Shown here one piece after another: positions 15,937-24,962 of a stretch of DNA of 64,000 nt. Made by a program: the position numbers and the translations under genes. Origin of the DNA: JACVRW01 sp963827065 (lineage in GTDB: Bacteria > Actinomycetota > Thermoleophilia > Solirubrobacterales > Thermoleophilaceae); the NCBI GenBank assembly GCA_963827065.1, contig CAWGZM010000007.1:337743-401742 (forward strand), given 5' to 3'. The notes beneath the pieces were generated by a model. It did not search any database. It worked only from the letters and a program-made list of their open reading frames with translations, and had not been told where the DNA came from. Position 1 is the stretch's first letter, and every line of letters begins with the position of its first letter.

Positions 15937-18417
15937 CTACGACGCGCGCGCGACCGGCAGCGCTCGCGGGGCGGCGGGCAGCTCGCCGGCCAGCGCTCCC
16001 TCGATCTTGGCGAAGCGGGCGCGATAGGCCCGATATGCGGGTGAGAGCTCGAGGTCGCTCCGCACTCCCTGGACCACGGTGCAGCGCGGCTCGGCGAGCT
16101 CCGTCTCGACCAACCCGAGCTCGCCGAGGATCCGCAGCACGCGCCCGCAGCAGCAGGGGCTGCGCGGGTACGCGCCCTCCCCGCGCAACGCGGTCTCGAG
16201 CTCCGCGGCGGGCGCTCGCGCAGCCAGCCCGCGTAGCGCCCTGAAGGTGTCGGTCAGGGCCGGGCGCAGCTCGAGCTCGGCACGCCAGACGGCCAGCGCG
16301 AACGCTGCCTCGTCGGGGCCCCAGCCGGCGTGGCCGGACGGCGCGAGCCGCAGCAGCGGATCGGCGATCCCGCCAGGTGGCGGGTCGAGCGCCACCAGAT
16401 GCCGGAAGCCGGCGGCTTGCGCCGGGTCGAGCGCGAGCGCCGTCCAGGAGGCCACGACGAGGCCGTCGGCGCCCGCCATGCTCGCCACGAGCGCCTCCAG
16501 CGACGCGCGCCGGCGCGGCAGGTCGGCCACGGCGACCAGCACGCTCTCGCCGCTCGAGAGCAGGTCCCCCGCGATCCCGGCGAAGCCGGCGCCGCGCCGG
16601 TCCGTAACCGAGCCGGCCGCTTCCGGCGCGGGCGCGCCGGGACCCGCGGGGTCGCGCCCTAGCTCGGCGCTCACGCGCTCCCAGAACGGCTCGGCCTCGC
16701 CCAGCTCGCGCAGGCTTCCGGGCTCGGGCGTGCACAGAGCGCGCAGCTGCACGCGCGGCTCGACCGCCCCGTTCCAGCGGTTGCTCTCGAGCCTCACGGC
16801 CACATGGCGGGCGTCGCCGGCGCCCGTCGCGAGTGATTTCTGGGTGGCGCCGAAGGCCACGCCCCGGGCGCGGGCGCCACCGCTCACGAGCGTGAAGCGC
16901 GCGTGCTGGCGCTCCTCCCCCATGCCGGCGACGTTCTCGATGCGTGCGGCGGGCACGAGCAGCGTCGGCTGCGGGTTGCCCATGCCGAACGGCCGCAGCA
17001 GTTCGAGCTCCTCCGCCAGTTCGAGGCCCAGCTCGCCGCCCGGCACGACGGCATCCACCCGTTCGACAGGGATCAGATCCGCGGGCGCGAGCGCCGCGCC
17101 GGCGTGGGCGGCGAGCGCATCGCGGAAGCCATCGACGGCGCCCGCCGCGAGCTCGACGCCGGCGGCCATCGGGTGCCCGCCGAAGCGGATGAGGTGAGCG
17201 GCGCAGGCGGAGAGCCCGGCGTGAAGGTCGTACGCGGAGACGCTGCGGCCCGAGCCGCGGCCGCCGCCGTCTTCGTCGAGTGCGACGACCACCGCCGGCC
17301 GGCGCCATTTCTCGACTAGCCGCGAGGCGACTATGCCAACGACGCCGGGGTGCCAGCCCGCGCCGGCGATGACCAGCGCGGCCTGGCTCGCCTGCGGCGC
17401 GCAGGCGGCATCGGCGGCGAACAGGATGCGCGTCTCGGCCTCCTGGCGGTCGCGGTTGAGGAGATCGAGCTCGCGCGCGATCTCGTCCGCTCGCGCCCCC
17501 GACTCGGTGAGCAGCAGCTCCAGCGCGGCGTCCGCCCGCCCCATCCGGCCTGCGGCGTTGATGCGCGGGCCGAGCCGAAACCCGAGCGAGTGCTCCGTGA
17601 GGTCTCCGGGCTCGACGTTCGCGACCGCCATCAGCGAGCGCAGCCCCGGCTTCTCGCTGCGCGCGAGCGCGCGCAGCCCCTCCCTGACGATGCGCCGGTT
17701 CTCGTCGCGGAGCGGGACGAGGTCGCAGACCGTGGCGAGCGCCGCGAGGTCGAGCTCCTCTTCCGCGCTGCCCGGGTCGTGGCCGGCCGCGTCCCGGAGC
17801 GCCTGCGAGAGCTTCAGGACGACCCCGGCGGCGCAGAGCACTGCGGGATAGGCCTCGCCGTCGGGCGGGGCGGGATGCACGAGCGGGCAGTCGGGAAGCA
17901 CCGGTCCGGGCCGGTGGTGGTCCGTGACGACGACGTCGAGCCCGGCGGCGCGGGCCGCCGCCACCTGCTCGACCGCGGTGACCCCGCAGTCGACGGTCAC
18001 GAGCAATCCCGTCCCGCGCGCCGCGAGCCGCTCGACCGCGGCGCCCGAGAGCCCATAACCCTCGTCGAAGCGGCTCGGCAGCATCCAGGCCGGGTCGGCG
18101 CCGAGCGCGCGCAGGGTGCGGACGAGCATCGCCGTCGAGCAGACTCCGTCGACGTCGTAGTCGCCGAATACCGCGATCCGCGTGCCGCGCCGGACATGCT
18201 CGAGGATGAGCGCGGTGGCCTCCGGCGCGCCCGGCAGGGTCCGAGGGTCGTGCCGCTCCTCCGCCGCGAGGAAGCTGCGGGCCTCCCCCGGCTCGGTGAA
18301 GCCGCGTCGCGCGAGCACCGTCCCCACGGCGGGCGAGACGCCGAGCCCGTCCGCAAGCCGGCGCGCAACGTCGACCTCGTAGGGCACGCACTCCCAGCGT
18401 GACGGTCTCGCCTGCAT
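15937..18417 (-). CDS. recJ: Single-stranded-DNA-specific exonuclease RecJ
   Basis: An 826-residue RecJ. The DHH phosphoesterase domain is at about 75-310 (VFGDYDVDGVCSTA, TVDCGVTA, VVTDHH), followed by DHHA1 (GRGSGRS and FGGHPMAAG) and an OB-like RecJ domain. A C-terminal extension of about 200 residues is rich in Ala/Arg. RecJ degrades ssDNA 5' to 3' in recombination and mismatch repair, with Mn/Mg bound by the DHD and DHH residues. ATG 18417 is preferred to ATG 18426 because GAGG lies 9 nt upstream. It stands upstream of rel on the same strand. In many genomes secDF is directly upstream, but here the island intervenes. Confidence 0.94.
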   Translation of the reverse strand: MQARPSRWECVPYEVDVARRLADGLGVSPAVGTVLARRGFTEPGEARSFLAAEERHDPRTLPGAPEATALILEHVRRGTRIAVFGDYDVDGVCSTAMLVRTLRALGADPAWMLPSRFDEGYGLSGAAVERLAARGTGLLVTVDCGVTAVEQVAAARAAGLDVVVTDHHRPGPVLPDCPLVHPAPPDGEAYPAVLCAAGVVLKLSQALRDAAGHDPGSAEEELDLAALATVCDLVPLRDENRRIVREGLRALARSEKPGLRSLMAVANVEPGDLTEHSLGFRLGPRINAAGRMGRADAALELLLTESGARADEIARELDLLNRDRQEAETRILFAADAACAPQASQAALVIAGAGWHPGVVGIVASRLVEKWRRPAVVVALDEDGGGRGSGRSVSAYDLHAGLSACAAHLIRFGGHPMAAGVELAAGAVDGFRDALAAHAGAALAPADLIPVERVDAVVPGGELGLELAEELELLRPFGMGNPQPTLLVPAARIENVAGMGEERQHARFTLVSGGARARGVAFGATQKSLATGAGDARHVAVRLESNRWNGAVEPRVQLRALCTPEPGSLRELGEAEPFWERVSAELGRDPAGPGAPAPEAAGSVTDRRGAGFAGIAGDLLSSGESVLVAVADLPRRRASLEALVASMAGADGLVVASWTALALDPAQAAGFRHLVALDPPPGGIADPLLRLAPSGHAGWGPDEAAFALAVWRAELELRPALTDTFRALRGLAARAPAAELETALRGEGAYPRSPCCCGRVLRILGELGLVETELAEPRCTVVQGVRSDLELSPAYRAYRARFAKIEGALAGELPAAPRALPVARAS

Positions 18418-18453
18418 CCGGAGCATCCTCGGTGGAGAAGCGGACGGAACGGG

Positions 18454-18481
18454 CGGCCTCTCCCCCTGGGTGGAGAGGCCG
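18454..18481. terminator. Perfect 10-bp hairpin between recJ and the plus-strand island
   Basis: CGGCCTCTCC (18454-18463) pairs perfectly with GGAGAGGCCG (18472-18481), with an 8-nt loop. It lies 37 nt before the recJ start on the minus strand and about 80 nt before the first plus-strand island gene. It could be part of the recJ leader or a boundary element. There is no T run, so a terminator role is tentative. Confidence 0.4.
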
Positions 18482-18558
18482 TACCCCCAAGGTCACCCGC
18501 GCCCGGAGCCAGGGTGGCCTGGGCTGCTCGGCCGACCTCTCGGATACTTGAAATCGAG

Positions 18559-19326
18559 ATGACCGCCGGCCCCGGACTCGCAGCCCGCCGCGACCCCTCG
18601 ACGCTCTCCCCAGCGCTGGGGGCGCTCGCCGAGCTCGAGTTCCGGCTCGGCGACTGGCCGGCGGCGCACGACGCGGCCCGCGAGGCCCTGCGCGGCGCGC
18701 GCACGGGTGCGGCCCGCGCCGAGGTGCTGTGCGGACTCACACGGCTCGCGCTGATCGAGGCGGGCATGGGCCGGGAGCGCGAATGCCGCACCCACGCCGA
18801 CGAGGCGCTCCGGCTCGCCGCCGAGCTCGGGGACAGGCCGATGGAGGCGCTCGCGGGTGAGGCGCTCGGCCTCCTCGAGCTCGGCCTCGGGCGCCTCGAC
18901 GCCGCTATCGACCGGCTCGAGGCGGTGGGCCGGATGTGCGGCGGCTGCACGCTCAGCTGGGCATCCGATCTGGCGGATGCGCGGGTGCGACGTGGCGACC
19001 TTGCGGCGGCGCACAGGGTCCTCGACGGAGTCGAGGCCGGCCGGCGGCCGAACTGCGTCCAGGTTGCGGCACTCGAGCGCTCGCGGGCGATGCTCGCCCC
19101 TCGGCACGCCTACGGCCGCCTCTTCACGAGGACGCTCGAGCTGTGCGCATGGTCGCGCCAGCCCTTCGAGCTCGCCCGGACCGAGCTCTGCTTCGGCGAG
19201 CGGCTGCGACGTGCGCGCAGGCGACGAGAGGCGGAGACGCATCTCGCGGTCGCGCTCGAGGTCTTCGAGGAGCTCACCGCCCGCCCCTGGGCCGAGCGCG
19301 CACGACGCGAGCTGGCGGCGGCGTGA
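18559..19326 (+). CDS. TPR-like protein resembling an isolated helical segment of a LAL regulator
   Basis: A 255-residue, Ala/Arg/Leu-rich, all-helical protein. The repeats (AEVLCGLTRLALIEAGMGRE, FELARTELCFGERLRRARRR) match the C-terminal TPR region of LuxR/MalT-type regulators. It ends at AERARRELAAA, just where such proteins continue into the LuxR helix-turn-helix. Neither an ATPase nor an HTH is present. It may be a decayed regulator or a free-standing TPR adaptor. ATG 18559 is chosen over 18514, since upstream codons look non-conserved. Its TGA overlaps the GTG start of the next gene (GTGA), which argues that translation is still maintained. Confidence 0.6.
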   Translation: MTAGPGLAARRDPSTLSPALGALAELEFRLGDWPAAHDAAREALRGARTGAARAEVLCGLTRLALIEAGMGRERECRTHADEALRLAAELGDRPMEALAGEALGLLELGLGRLDAAIDRLEAVGRMCGGCTLSWASDLADARVRRGDLAAAHRVLDGVEAGRRPNCVQVAALERSRAMLAPRHAYGRLFTRTLELCAWSRQPFELARTELCFGERLRRARRRREAETHLAVALEVFEELTARPWAERARRELAAA

Positions 19327-20699
19327 GCGTCGGAGCCCGCGATGCCTACGTCGAGCGGCTCGTCGCGAGCGGGTGCTCGATCAGGCTGCCGGCGCTCTGT
19401 CACGAGGATCGCCGCGAGCTGATCCACCGGGTGCGCGACCGTCAGGGCGTGACCGTCGTGGCGCTCCGGACGGGTGCGCTCGCGGCGGCCGAGCGCGACG
19501 CGCTCCTCCGCTTCCGCTTCGCGCAGTACCTGGAGGTGGGCTTCGTCGACGCGGATCTGGCGCACCGCGAGCGACTCGTCCGCGAGCCGCCGGCTCGCGG
19601 AGACCGTGCGTCGGTCGACTGCGTCGCGCTCTCTAGCCACGACGGGCGGCTGCTCGCGTCCCTCTCGCTGCGGGCGCCGGCGCCCGCGCCCGCCGGCACG
19701 ACCCTCAGCACGCGGCGACGACCGCTGCTGCCGCTCGAGGAGCACTTCGGCTGGGGCGCGCTGAACCGGCTCCGGCTGCTACCCGATCTGCCGCTCGAGC
19801 GCATCCGCGAACTGGGGCGCTTCGTCAAGAACCGCCGGCTGGGCGCGATGGCGGAGCTCGGCACGCGCGCCGTGATCGAGGTCTGCGTCGCCGCTGTCCA
19901 TTGCCTGACGGGCCCACTTCGGCTCGAGGTCGAGGCCTTCGCGGGCGAGTTCGAGGACGCGGTGGCCCGCAGGCACCTCGAGTTCCTGCGCACGCCGTTC
20001 GTGATGGTCCGTGGCGGGCTCCCGGCCTTCGAGCGGGGCCACTTCCTGGATCCCGCCCTCGCTGGGCGCACCCGGTATCCGTTCGCCGGTCTGGTGTCGG
20101 ACCTCGCGTCGATGGCCGGCCGCCTGCACGCGATCGAGGCGGCGCTCGCGGAGCCGGAGATGGACACCCTGGCCGCGCTCGCCTCGGCCGCCGGCCACAC
20201 CTCGGCGCGCAGCAGCCTGCTGCCGCCAGGCGGCGTGGCGACCCTGGCCGACACGCCGCTGCCGCAGCGCGAGCTTGGCGGCGAGGAGCGCCGCCGGGCC
20301 CGTTCACTCGGTTCCCGGCTGCGCGCGTTTGCCCCGCTCGCCCGCCTCTCCGACACCGAGTGCACGACGTTGTATCGCCTGCTCGAGGAGGTCCGCGTCG
20401 AACCGGGAGCGACGGTCGTGTCGCGGGGTGAGCGCGCCGACGCCCTCTACCTGATCGAGCGAGGCGAGGCGCGCGTGCCGGGCTCGGCTACGACGCTCCG
20501 GCGGGGCGACTGGTTCGGGGAGATCGGGCTGCTCACCGGTGGCCCCCGGACCGCCGACGTCGTCGCCACGACTCCTCTCCGTCTCCTCAGGCTCCCGGCC
20601 GCCGGCTACCGCCGCCAGCTGCACCCGCTCCCGGACGTTCACGGCGAGTTGACGCGAGTGGCCCTGCTGCGCGCGGTGGCACAGCTCGAGGCCGCATGA
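19323..20699 (+). CDS. GNAT/autoinducer-synthase-like acyltransferase fused to a cyclic nucleotide-binding domain
   Basis: A 458-residue fusion. The N-terminal half (about 30-240) has the pattern of the AHL-synthase/FeeM branch of GNAT acyltransferases: LLRFRFAQYLEVGF, a central beta sheet, then RIRELGRFVKNRRLG where the family has its E.gR.vv motif. The C-terminal 123 residues (336-458) are a canonical cNMP-binding domain whose phosphate cassette (396-415) reads GDWFGEIGLLTGGPRTADVV, with the Glu and Arg that hold the cyclic nucleotide. The plan suggests a cAMP- or cGMP-gated N-acyltransferase, a mirror of mycobacterial PatA (cNMP domain first). The substrate is unknown. GTG 19323 overlaps the preceding stop, and the last 4 nt overlap the next gene. 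Confidence 0.62.
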   Translation: MSVGARDAYVERLVASGCSIRLPALCHEDRRELIHRVRDRQGVTVVALRTGALAAAERDALLRFRFAQYLEVGFVDADLAHRERLVREPPARGDRASVDCVALSSHDGRLLASLSLRAPAPAPAGTTLSTRRRPLLPLEEHFGWGALNRLRLLPDLPLERIRELGRFVKNRRLGAMAELGTRAVIEVCVAAVHCLTGPLRLEVEAFAGEFEDAVARRHLEFLRTPFVMVRGGLPAFERGHFLDPALAGRTRYPFAGLVSDLASMAGRLHAIEAALAEPEMDTLAALASAAGHTSARSSLLPPGGVATLADTPLPQRELGGEERRRARSLGSRLRAFAPLARLSDTECTTLYRLLEEVRVEPGATVVSRGERADALYLIERGEARVPGSATTLRRGDWFGEIGLLTGGPRTADVVATTPLRLLRLPAAGYRRQLHPLPDVHGELTRVALLRAVAQLEAA

Positions 20700-21589
20700 G
20701 GCTCGCCGCGAGCACGGCCGAGGGAGCGGCCGCCCTGCGGGCGGCGGGCGCGCGCGAGCGCGACCGGCGCGTGCGTGGACCCGACCGGCTGGCCGAGCGC
20801 CTCGTGCCGGGCGGGCTGCGGCTCACCGCTCTCGTCAAGGTACCCATGCTGCGCGCCGCCGCGCCTCGCCTGGCCGAGCGGCTCATGCCGGGCTCTTACT
20901 GGTACGAGATCGCGCGCGTGAGGCACATGGACGCGCTCCTCCGCACGGAGCTGGAGGCGGGCGCGAGCCAGCTCGTGATCCTCGGCGCGGGCCTCGACAG
21001 CCGCGCTCACCGCCTGGGGCACAGGCTGACGGGCGTCAGGACCTTCGAGGTGGATCACCCCGCGGCCGCGGCGGTCAAGCGCGAGCGCGTCATGCGCGTG
21101 TTCGGTGCCCTCCCTCGGCGCGTCCGCTACGTCGAAGCCGATCTCAACGCCGGCGAGCTGGCGACGGCACTTGCTGCAGCGGGCCACCAGGATCACCTGC
21201 GCAGCGTCGTGCTGTGGTCGGGCGTCTCCCCGTACCTGGGAGCGCGAGGTGTCGCGGAAGTGCTCGACTGGGTCGCCCGGCACACGGCTCCCGGCAGCGC
21301 GCTCGTGTTCGACTACGTCTTCCGCGAGGCCCTCGACGGCATCTGGTTCTACGGGGCGCCGCAGCTGCGCCGGCGCGTGGCGGCCACCGGCGAGCCGCTC
21401 GTCTTCGGGATCCCGCAAGGCGCATGCGGCGCTCTGCTTGCTGCTCACGGGCTGGTCCTCCTGTCCGACCACGGCGCCGACGAGCTCGAGCGCCGCCACC
21501 TGCTGAGCGGAGAGCGACAGGCCGGCAGGCCCTACGGCTTCGTGTCGATCGCGCATGCGCGCGTGCCAGAGGTTGCAATGCGGCTCTGA
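20696..21589 (+). CDS. SAM-dependent methyltransferase, leucine-carboxyl-methyltransferase/TIGR00027-like
   Basis: A 297-residue enzyme of the LCM/PPM fold. The SAM-binding motif is VILGAGLDSRAHRL (about 98-111), then an acidic FEVDHP (about 119-124), a YVEADLN motif, and VVLWSGVSPYLG as motif IV. Members methylate carboxyl groups of proteins or small acids (leucine carboxyl methyltransferase, polyketide or toxin tailoring). ATG 20696 overlaps the stop of the acyltransferase-cNMP gene by 4 nt (ATGA), so the two are almost certainly co-translated. The large regulator follows 22 nt after the stop. The substrate is not determinable. A product of the upstream acyltransferase is one hypothesis. 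Confidence 0.82.
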   Translation: MRLAASTAEGAAALRAAGARERDRRVRGPDRLAERLVPGGLRLTALVKVPMLRAAAPRLAERLMPGSYWYEIARVRHMDALLRTELEAGASQLVILGAGLDSRAHRLGHRLTGVRTFEVDHPAAAAVKRERVMRVFGALPRRVRYVEADLNAGELATALAAAGHQDHLRSVVLWSGVSPYLGARGVAEVLDWVARHTAPGSALVFDYVFREALDGIWFYGAPQLRRRVAATGEPLVFGIPQGACGALLAAHGLVLLSDHGADELERRHLLSGERQAGRPYGFVSIAHARVPEVAMRL

Positions 21590-21611
21590 TCCGCCTAGAA
21601 AGAACGTCGGA

Positions 21612-24600
21612 GTGGCCACGCCGGACCAGCTGCACGGGGCCGGAACACGGATCGCGCGACCCGCACTCGCGGAGCGCCTGAACCGGGCGCTCGACGCCGG
21701 GCCGGTCCTGCTGATCGCCGGAGCCGGGTCTGGCAAGACCGCGGCGCTCGAGGAGGCGCTCGCGCGCCGCGACGCCCGCAGCGCCTGGATCCGCTGCACT
21801 GCCGCCGATGCCGACGCCGGCCGGCTTCTGCGGCGGCTCATACAGGCACTGAGCGAGGCCGCCCCGGGCGCCGCCGACCTCCTGGCGGAGAGGCTCGCCG
21901 TCGCTCAGGAGCGTGTCGACGCGCGTGCGATGGCCGAGGAGCTCGTCCACGAGCTCGACGCCCTGCTCGTGGAGCAGCTCGTGATCGTGATCGACGACGC
22001 GGAGCACCTCGATGGTGGCTCGGCCGTCGAGCTGGTCGGCGACCTCCTCGGCGCAGGCTCCCCGGTGCTGCGGCTGGCGGTCGCCACACGCACGAGCCTG
22101 CCGTTACGCCTTGCCAAGCTACGGACGGGCGGCGGCTTGGCCGAGCTGGGCGGGCCGGAGCTTGCTTTCAGCCGCGACGAATGCGGTGAGCTGCTGCGGC
22201 TCCTGGAGCGGCCGGAGGCGGACGCCGAGCGGCTCTTCTCCGCCACAGAGGGCTGGCCACTCGGCGTCGCGCTCGGGGCGCGCCATGCGGACATACCGTC
22301 GCTCGCCGGGGCAGAGTCGCGTTCCTCGCTCTTCGAGTTCATGCGTGAGGAGATCCTCGACCGGCTCGCTCCCCCGCTCCGGGAGGCTCTGATCAACTCG
22401 AGCGTGCCCGTAGAGCTCGACGAACCGTGCATGGACGCCCTGGCGCTGCCGGCCGGCTTTGCAGATCACGCTGCCCGCGCAGGTCTGCCGTTGCGGCCGG
22501 TCCGCGGCCGCGACGGCGGGCTCACGCACCACCCGCTCGTGCGGGAGTTCCTGCTCGACCGGCTCGAGCTCGAGCGCGATCCAGCCGCCGTCCGGGAGCT
22601 GCACGCGCGTGTGGCACCGGCCCTGGCGGCCTCCGGGCGGGCCGAGGACGCCATCGCGCACTGGCTCGCGGCGGAGGCCTGGCAGGAGGCCGGAGCTGCC
22701 ATCGCGGCCGCGGGCCCAGCGCTCCTCCACACCGAGCCCGACACGGTGCAGGGCTGGATCGACCAGCTCCCCGCCGGGCAGCGGGCCTCCGCGCCGTCGC
22801 TGCTCCTTCAGGGCGCCCTCGACTGGGCCGCCGGCCATCAGGCCGAGGCGGTTGAGCGGCTGCGGGAATCCGCCCGGCTGTTCAACGAGGCGGGCGACGT
22901 CGCCGGCATGTGGCTCGCGCGCTTCGCGCTTGCCGACCCCCTGTTCGTGACCGGAGCGATCGCCGAGGTGGCCGAGCTGGCCGACGGGTTCGACGAGGAG
23001 GCCGCCCTCGCCGCGGGCGTCGCGCCGCCCGCGCTAGCCGCATACGCCGCCGCCGCGCTCGGCGCCCTCGGGCGGGTGTCCGAGTGCGAGGCGCTCTCAC
23101 GCCGCCTGCTCGCGCATCCACATTCCGCGCCGGTGCGGCCGCTCCATCTCGTGTGGGAGTGCTACGAGCACCAGCTCGCCGGCGACTTCGACGAGCTCGT
23201 GCCGGCGGCCGAAAATGCGATTCGAGAGTTCGAGCGCTTCGATCCCGTCAACCGGCTGCCGGTGATCGCCGCGATCCTGCCGCTCGCCCTCGGTGACCAG
23301 GGCCGTGACGACGAGGCCCTGACCGCATGGCGACGCGTCGAGGACTTCGCCCGCCTGCGCCGGTCGCGGGCGATGCTCAAGGTGAGCATCGTGTGGCAGG
23401 CCCTCCTTCACGGCCGCCACGGCCGGGCAGGTCTCGCGTCGGAGCTGCTCGCCCGCGCCGACAGCGGGACGGGCGTCGGCTGGCGGGAGTACACGACGGA
23501 GCTCGCCCGCGCTCGCGTGTCGATGCTCCACGGTGACTCCGCGGCAGCGGCCGCCGCCTGCGAGCGGGCGCTCGCGCTCGCGGCGCAGATCCCGCTGTCC
23601 GAGCGCTTCCAGGCCGCGGTCGAGGCCGCGCCGCTGCTGCTGGACGCGGGGCTGCACGCGCGCAGCGCGGAGCTTGTCGAGGAGGCGCTCACCGAGTGCC
23701 AGGCACGCGTGCCCGGCGACGTCGGCCGCTACTCCCGCGCGCTGTTGCTCGGTCTGCGGGCGTGGCTACGTGATGCGGAAGGCGACGACGCGGCGGCGCG
23801 GGACGACCTCAGTGCGATGTGGGAGGCGGCCGGGAGCAACGCGGCCGACGTCGTGCGGCGCGAGTGGTCCCTGCTCGAGCAGCCGCTCTGGAAGGCACTC
23901 GCCGCGGGCGCGCTCGACCCCGACTCGGTGGTGGGCGCGATCGAAAGCGCGTGGCCGGGCGGAGCCGCGCTCCTTGCATTCACCGCGCACCCTGACCCGC
24001 GGGTCCGGCGCGCCGCCGTCACGCCGGCGACCGTATCGGGGCACCCCGAGCTGGTGCCGCGGCTCGACGAGCTCAGCGCCGACCCGGATGCCGATGTCGC
24101 GGCGGCCGCCGTGGCGGCGCGCGAGCGGCTCGGCGCGCGGCCCCCGCCGCTCGACTTCACGCTCCTCGGCGGCTTCGCAGTGCGCCGTGGGAGCTGGCAT
24201 GCCGAGGACTCCGCCTGGGACCGGCGGGTCGCGCAGCGGCTGGTGCGCTATCTCCTCGTCCACCGCGGGAGCGCCGTCTCCGAGGACCTCCTGCTCGAGG
24301 CCTTCTGGCCCGATACGCCCGAGCCGTCCGCGCGCCGGAGCCTCAAGGTCGCCGCCTCCTGCGCCCGCGCGGTGCTCGACGTGCCGGGCACCTCGAGCGT
24401 CATCGAGGGGGCGGAGCGCACGCTCGCGCTCAGGCTGCGCCCAGGCGACTCGGTCGACGCCGACCGCTTCGAGGACGCGGCGCGCACCGCGCTGGCGGCC
24501 GACCCGGGCGAGCGCCGCGCGCTGCTCGAGCGCGCGGCCGACCTGTGGGCGGGCGAGCCACTCCCGGAAGAGCGCTACTCCGACTGGGCCGCGGCCTGGC

Positions 24601-24896
24601 GCGAGAGCCTCACCGTTCGCTACGCCGAGGTGCTCGCTGCGCTGGTCGACGCCTGCCACGCGGACGACGACCACCTCGTCGCCACCCAGGCGGCGAGGCG
24701 GCTCGTGGAGCTGGAGCCGCTCGACGAATCGGCGCAGCGCAGTCTCATCACCGCCTATGCGCGCTCCGGCCGCCGCGCCCACGCGCTGCGGCAGTTCCTC
24801 GAGTGCCGCCGCCGGCTCGTGGACGAGCTCGGCGTCGAGCCGGATGCGGAGACGCGCGAGCTCCAGCGACGCGTGCTCGCGGGCGAGCCTGTCTGA
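21612..24896 (+). CDS. Giant STAND-ATPase regulator with C-terminal SARP-type wHTH and BTAD domain
   Basis: A 1094-residue regulator: N-terminal ATPase (Walker A GAGSGKT at 37-43, Walker B VIVIDDAEHL), then a long TPR-like region. A short HEAT-like stretch (PDPRVRRAAV) precedes the C-terminus. The last 238 residues are an OmpR-like winged helix (about 857-950; LLGGFAVRRG, FWPD, ARRSLKVA) followed by a bacterial transcriptional activation domain (about 955-1090; LLERAADLW, AARRLVELEPLDE, RRLVDELGVEPD). This is the SARP pattern with the order reversed relative to AfsR. GTG 21612 is preferred; ATG 21555 would overlap the methyltransferase gene. It is probably the activator of the island. Confidence 0.85.
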   Translation: MATPDQLHGAGTRIARPALAERLNRALDAGPVLLIAGAGSGKTAALEEALARRDARSAWIRCTAADADAGRLLRRLIQALSEAAPGAADLLAERLAVAQERVDARAMAEELVHELDALLVEQLVIVIDDAEHLDGGSAVELVGDLLGAGSPVLRLAVATRTSLPLRLAKLRTGGGLAELGGPELAFSRDECGELLRLLERPEADAERLFSATEGWPLGVALGARHADIPSLAGAESRSSLFEFMREEILDRLAPPLREALINSSVPVELDEPCMDALALPAGFADHAARAGLPLRPVRGRDGGLTHHPLVREFLLDRLELERDPAAVRELHARVAPALAASGRAEDAIAHWLAAEAWQEAGAAIAAAGPALLHTEPDTVQGWIDQLPAGQRASAPSLLLQGALDWAAGHQAEAVERLRESARLFNEAGDVAGMWLARFALADPLFVTGAIAEVAELADGFDEEAALAAGVAPPALAAYAAAALGALGRVSECEALSRRLLAHPHSAPVRPLHLVWECYEHQLAGDFDELVPAAENAIREFERFDPVNRLPVIAAILPLALGDQGRDDEALTAWRRVEDFARLRRSRAMLKVSIVWQALLHGRHGRAGLASELLARADSGTGVGWREYTTELARARVSMLHGDSAAAAAACERALALAAQIPLSERFQAAVEAAPLLLDAGLHARSAELVEEALTECQARVPGDVGRYSRALLLGLRAWLRDAEGDDAAARDDLSAMWEAAGSNAADVVRREWSLLEQPLWKALAAGALDPDSVVGAIESAWPGGAALLAFTAHPDPRVRRAAVTPATVSGHPELVPRLDELSADPDADVAAAAVAARERLGARPPPLDFTLLGGFAVRRGSWHAEDSAWDRRVAQRLVRYLLVHRGSAVSEDLLLEAFWPDTPEPSARRSLKVAASCARAVLDVPGTSSVIEGAERTLALRLRPGDSVDADRFEDAARTALAADPGERRALLERAADLWAGEPLPEERYSDWAAAWRESLTVRYAEVLAALVDACHADDDHLVATQAARRLVELEPLDESAQRSLITAYARSGRRAHALRQFLECRRRLVDELGVEPDAETRELQRRVLAGEPV

Positions 24897-24899
24897 GCC

Positions 24900-24917
24900 C
24901 GTAACGCCCGCGTAACG
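24900..24917 (+). promoter_or_regulatory. Direct heptamer repeats, candidate SARP-type operator
   Basis: CGTAACG occurs at 24900-24906 and again at 24911-24917, a start-to-start spacing of 11 bp. A weaker CGTAGC copy follows at 24924. SARP regulators bind direct heptamer repeats with 11-bp spacing, and the gene immediately upstream encodes a SARP/BTAD regulator. The repeats lie 46-63 nt before the start of the collagen-like gene, where a -35 region could fall. A 12-bp palindrome ACGGCCGGCCGT overlaps at 24915-24926. Confidence 0.4.
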
Positions 24918-24962
24918 GCCGGCCGTAGCTTCGTTCGCGGCACGCAACCAAAGGAGGAGCAC

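Noticed and set aside
13520..18496. A single 1658-codon open frame on the minus strand
   Set aside because: Only the last 791 codons encode Rel; the rest is an antisense-free but out-of-frame reading of recJ caused by high GC.
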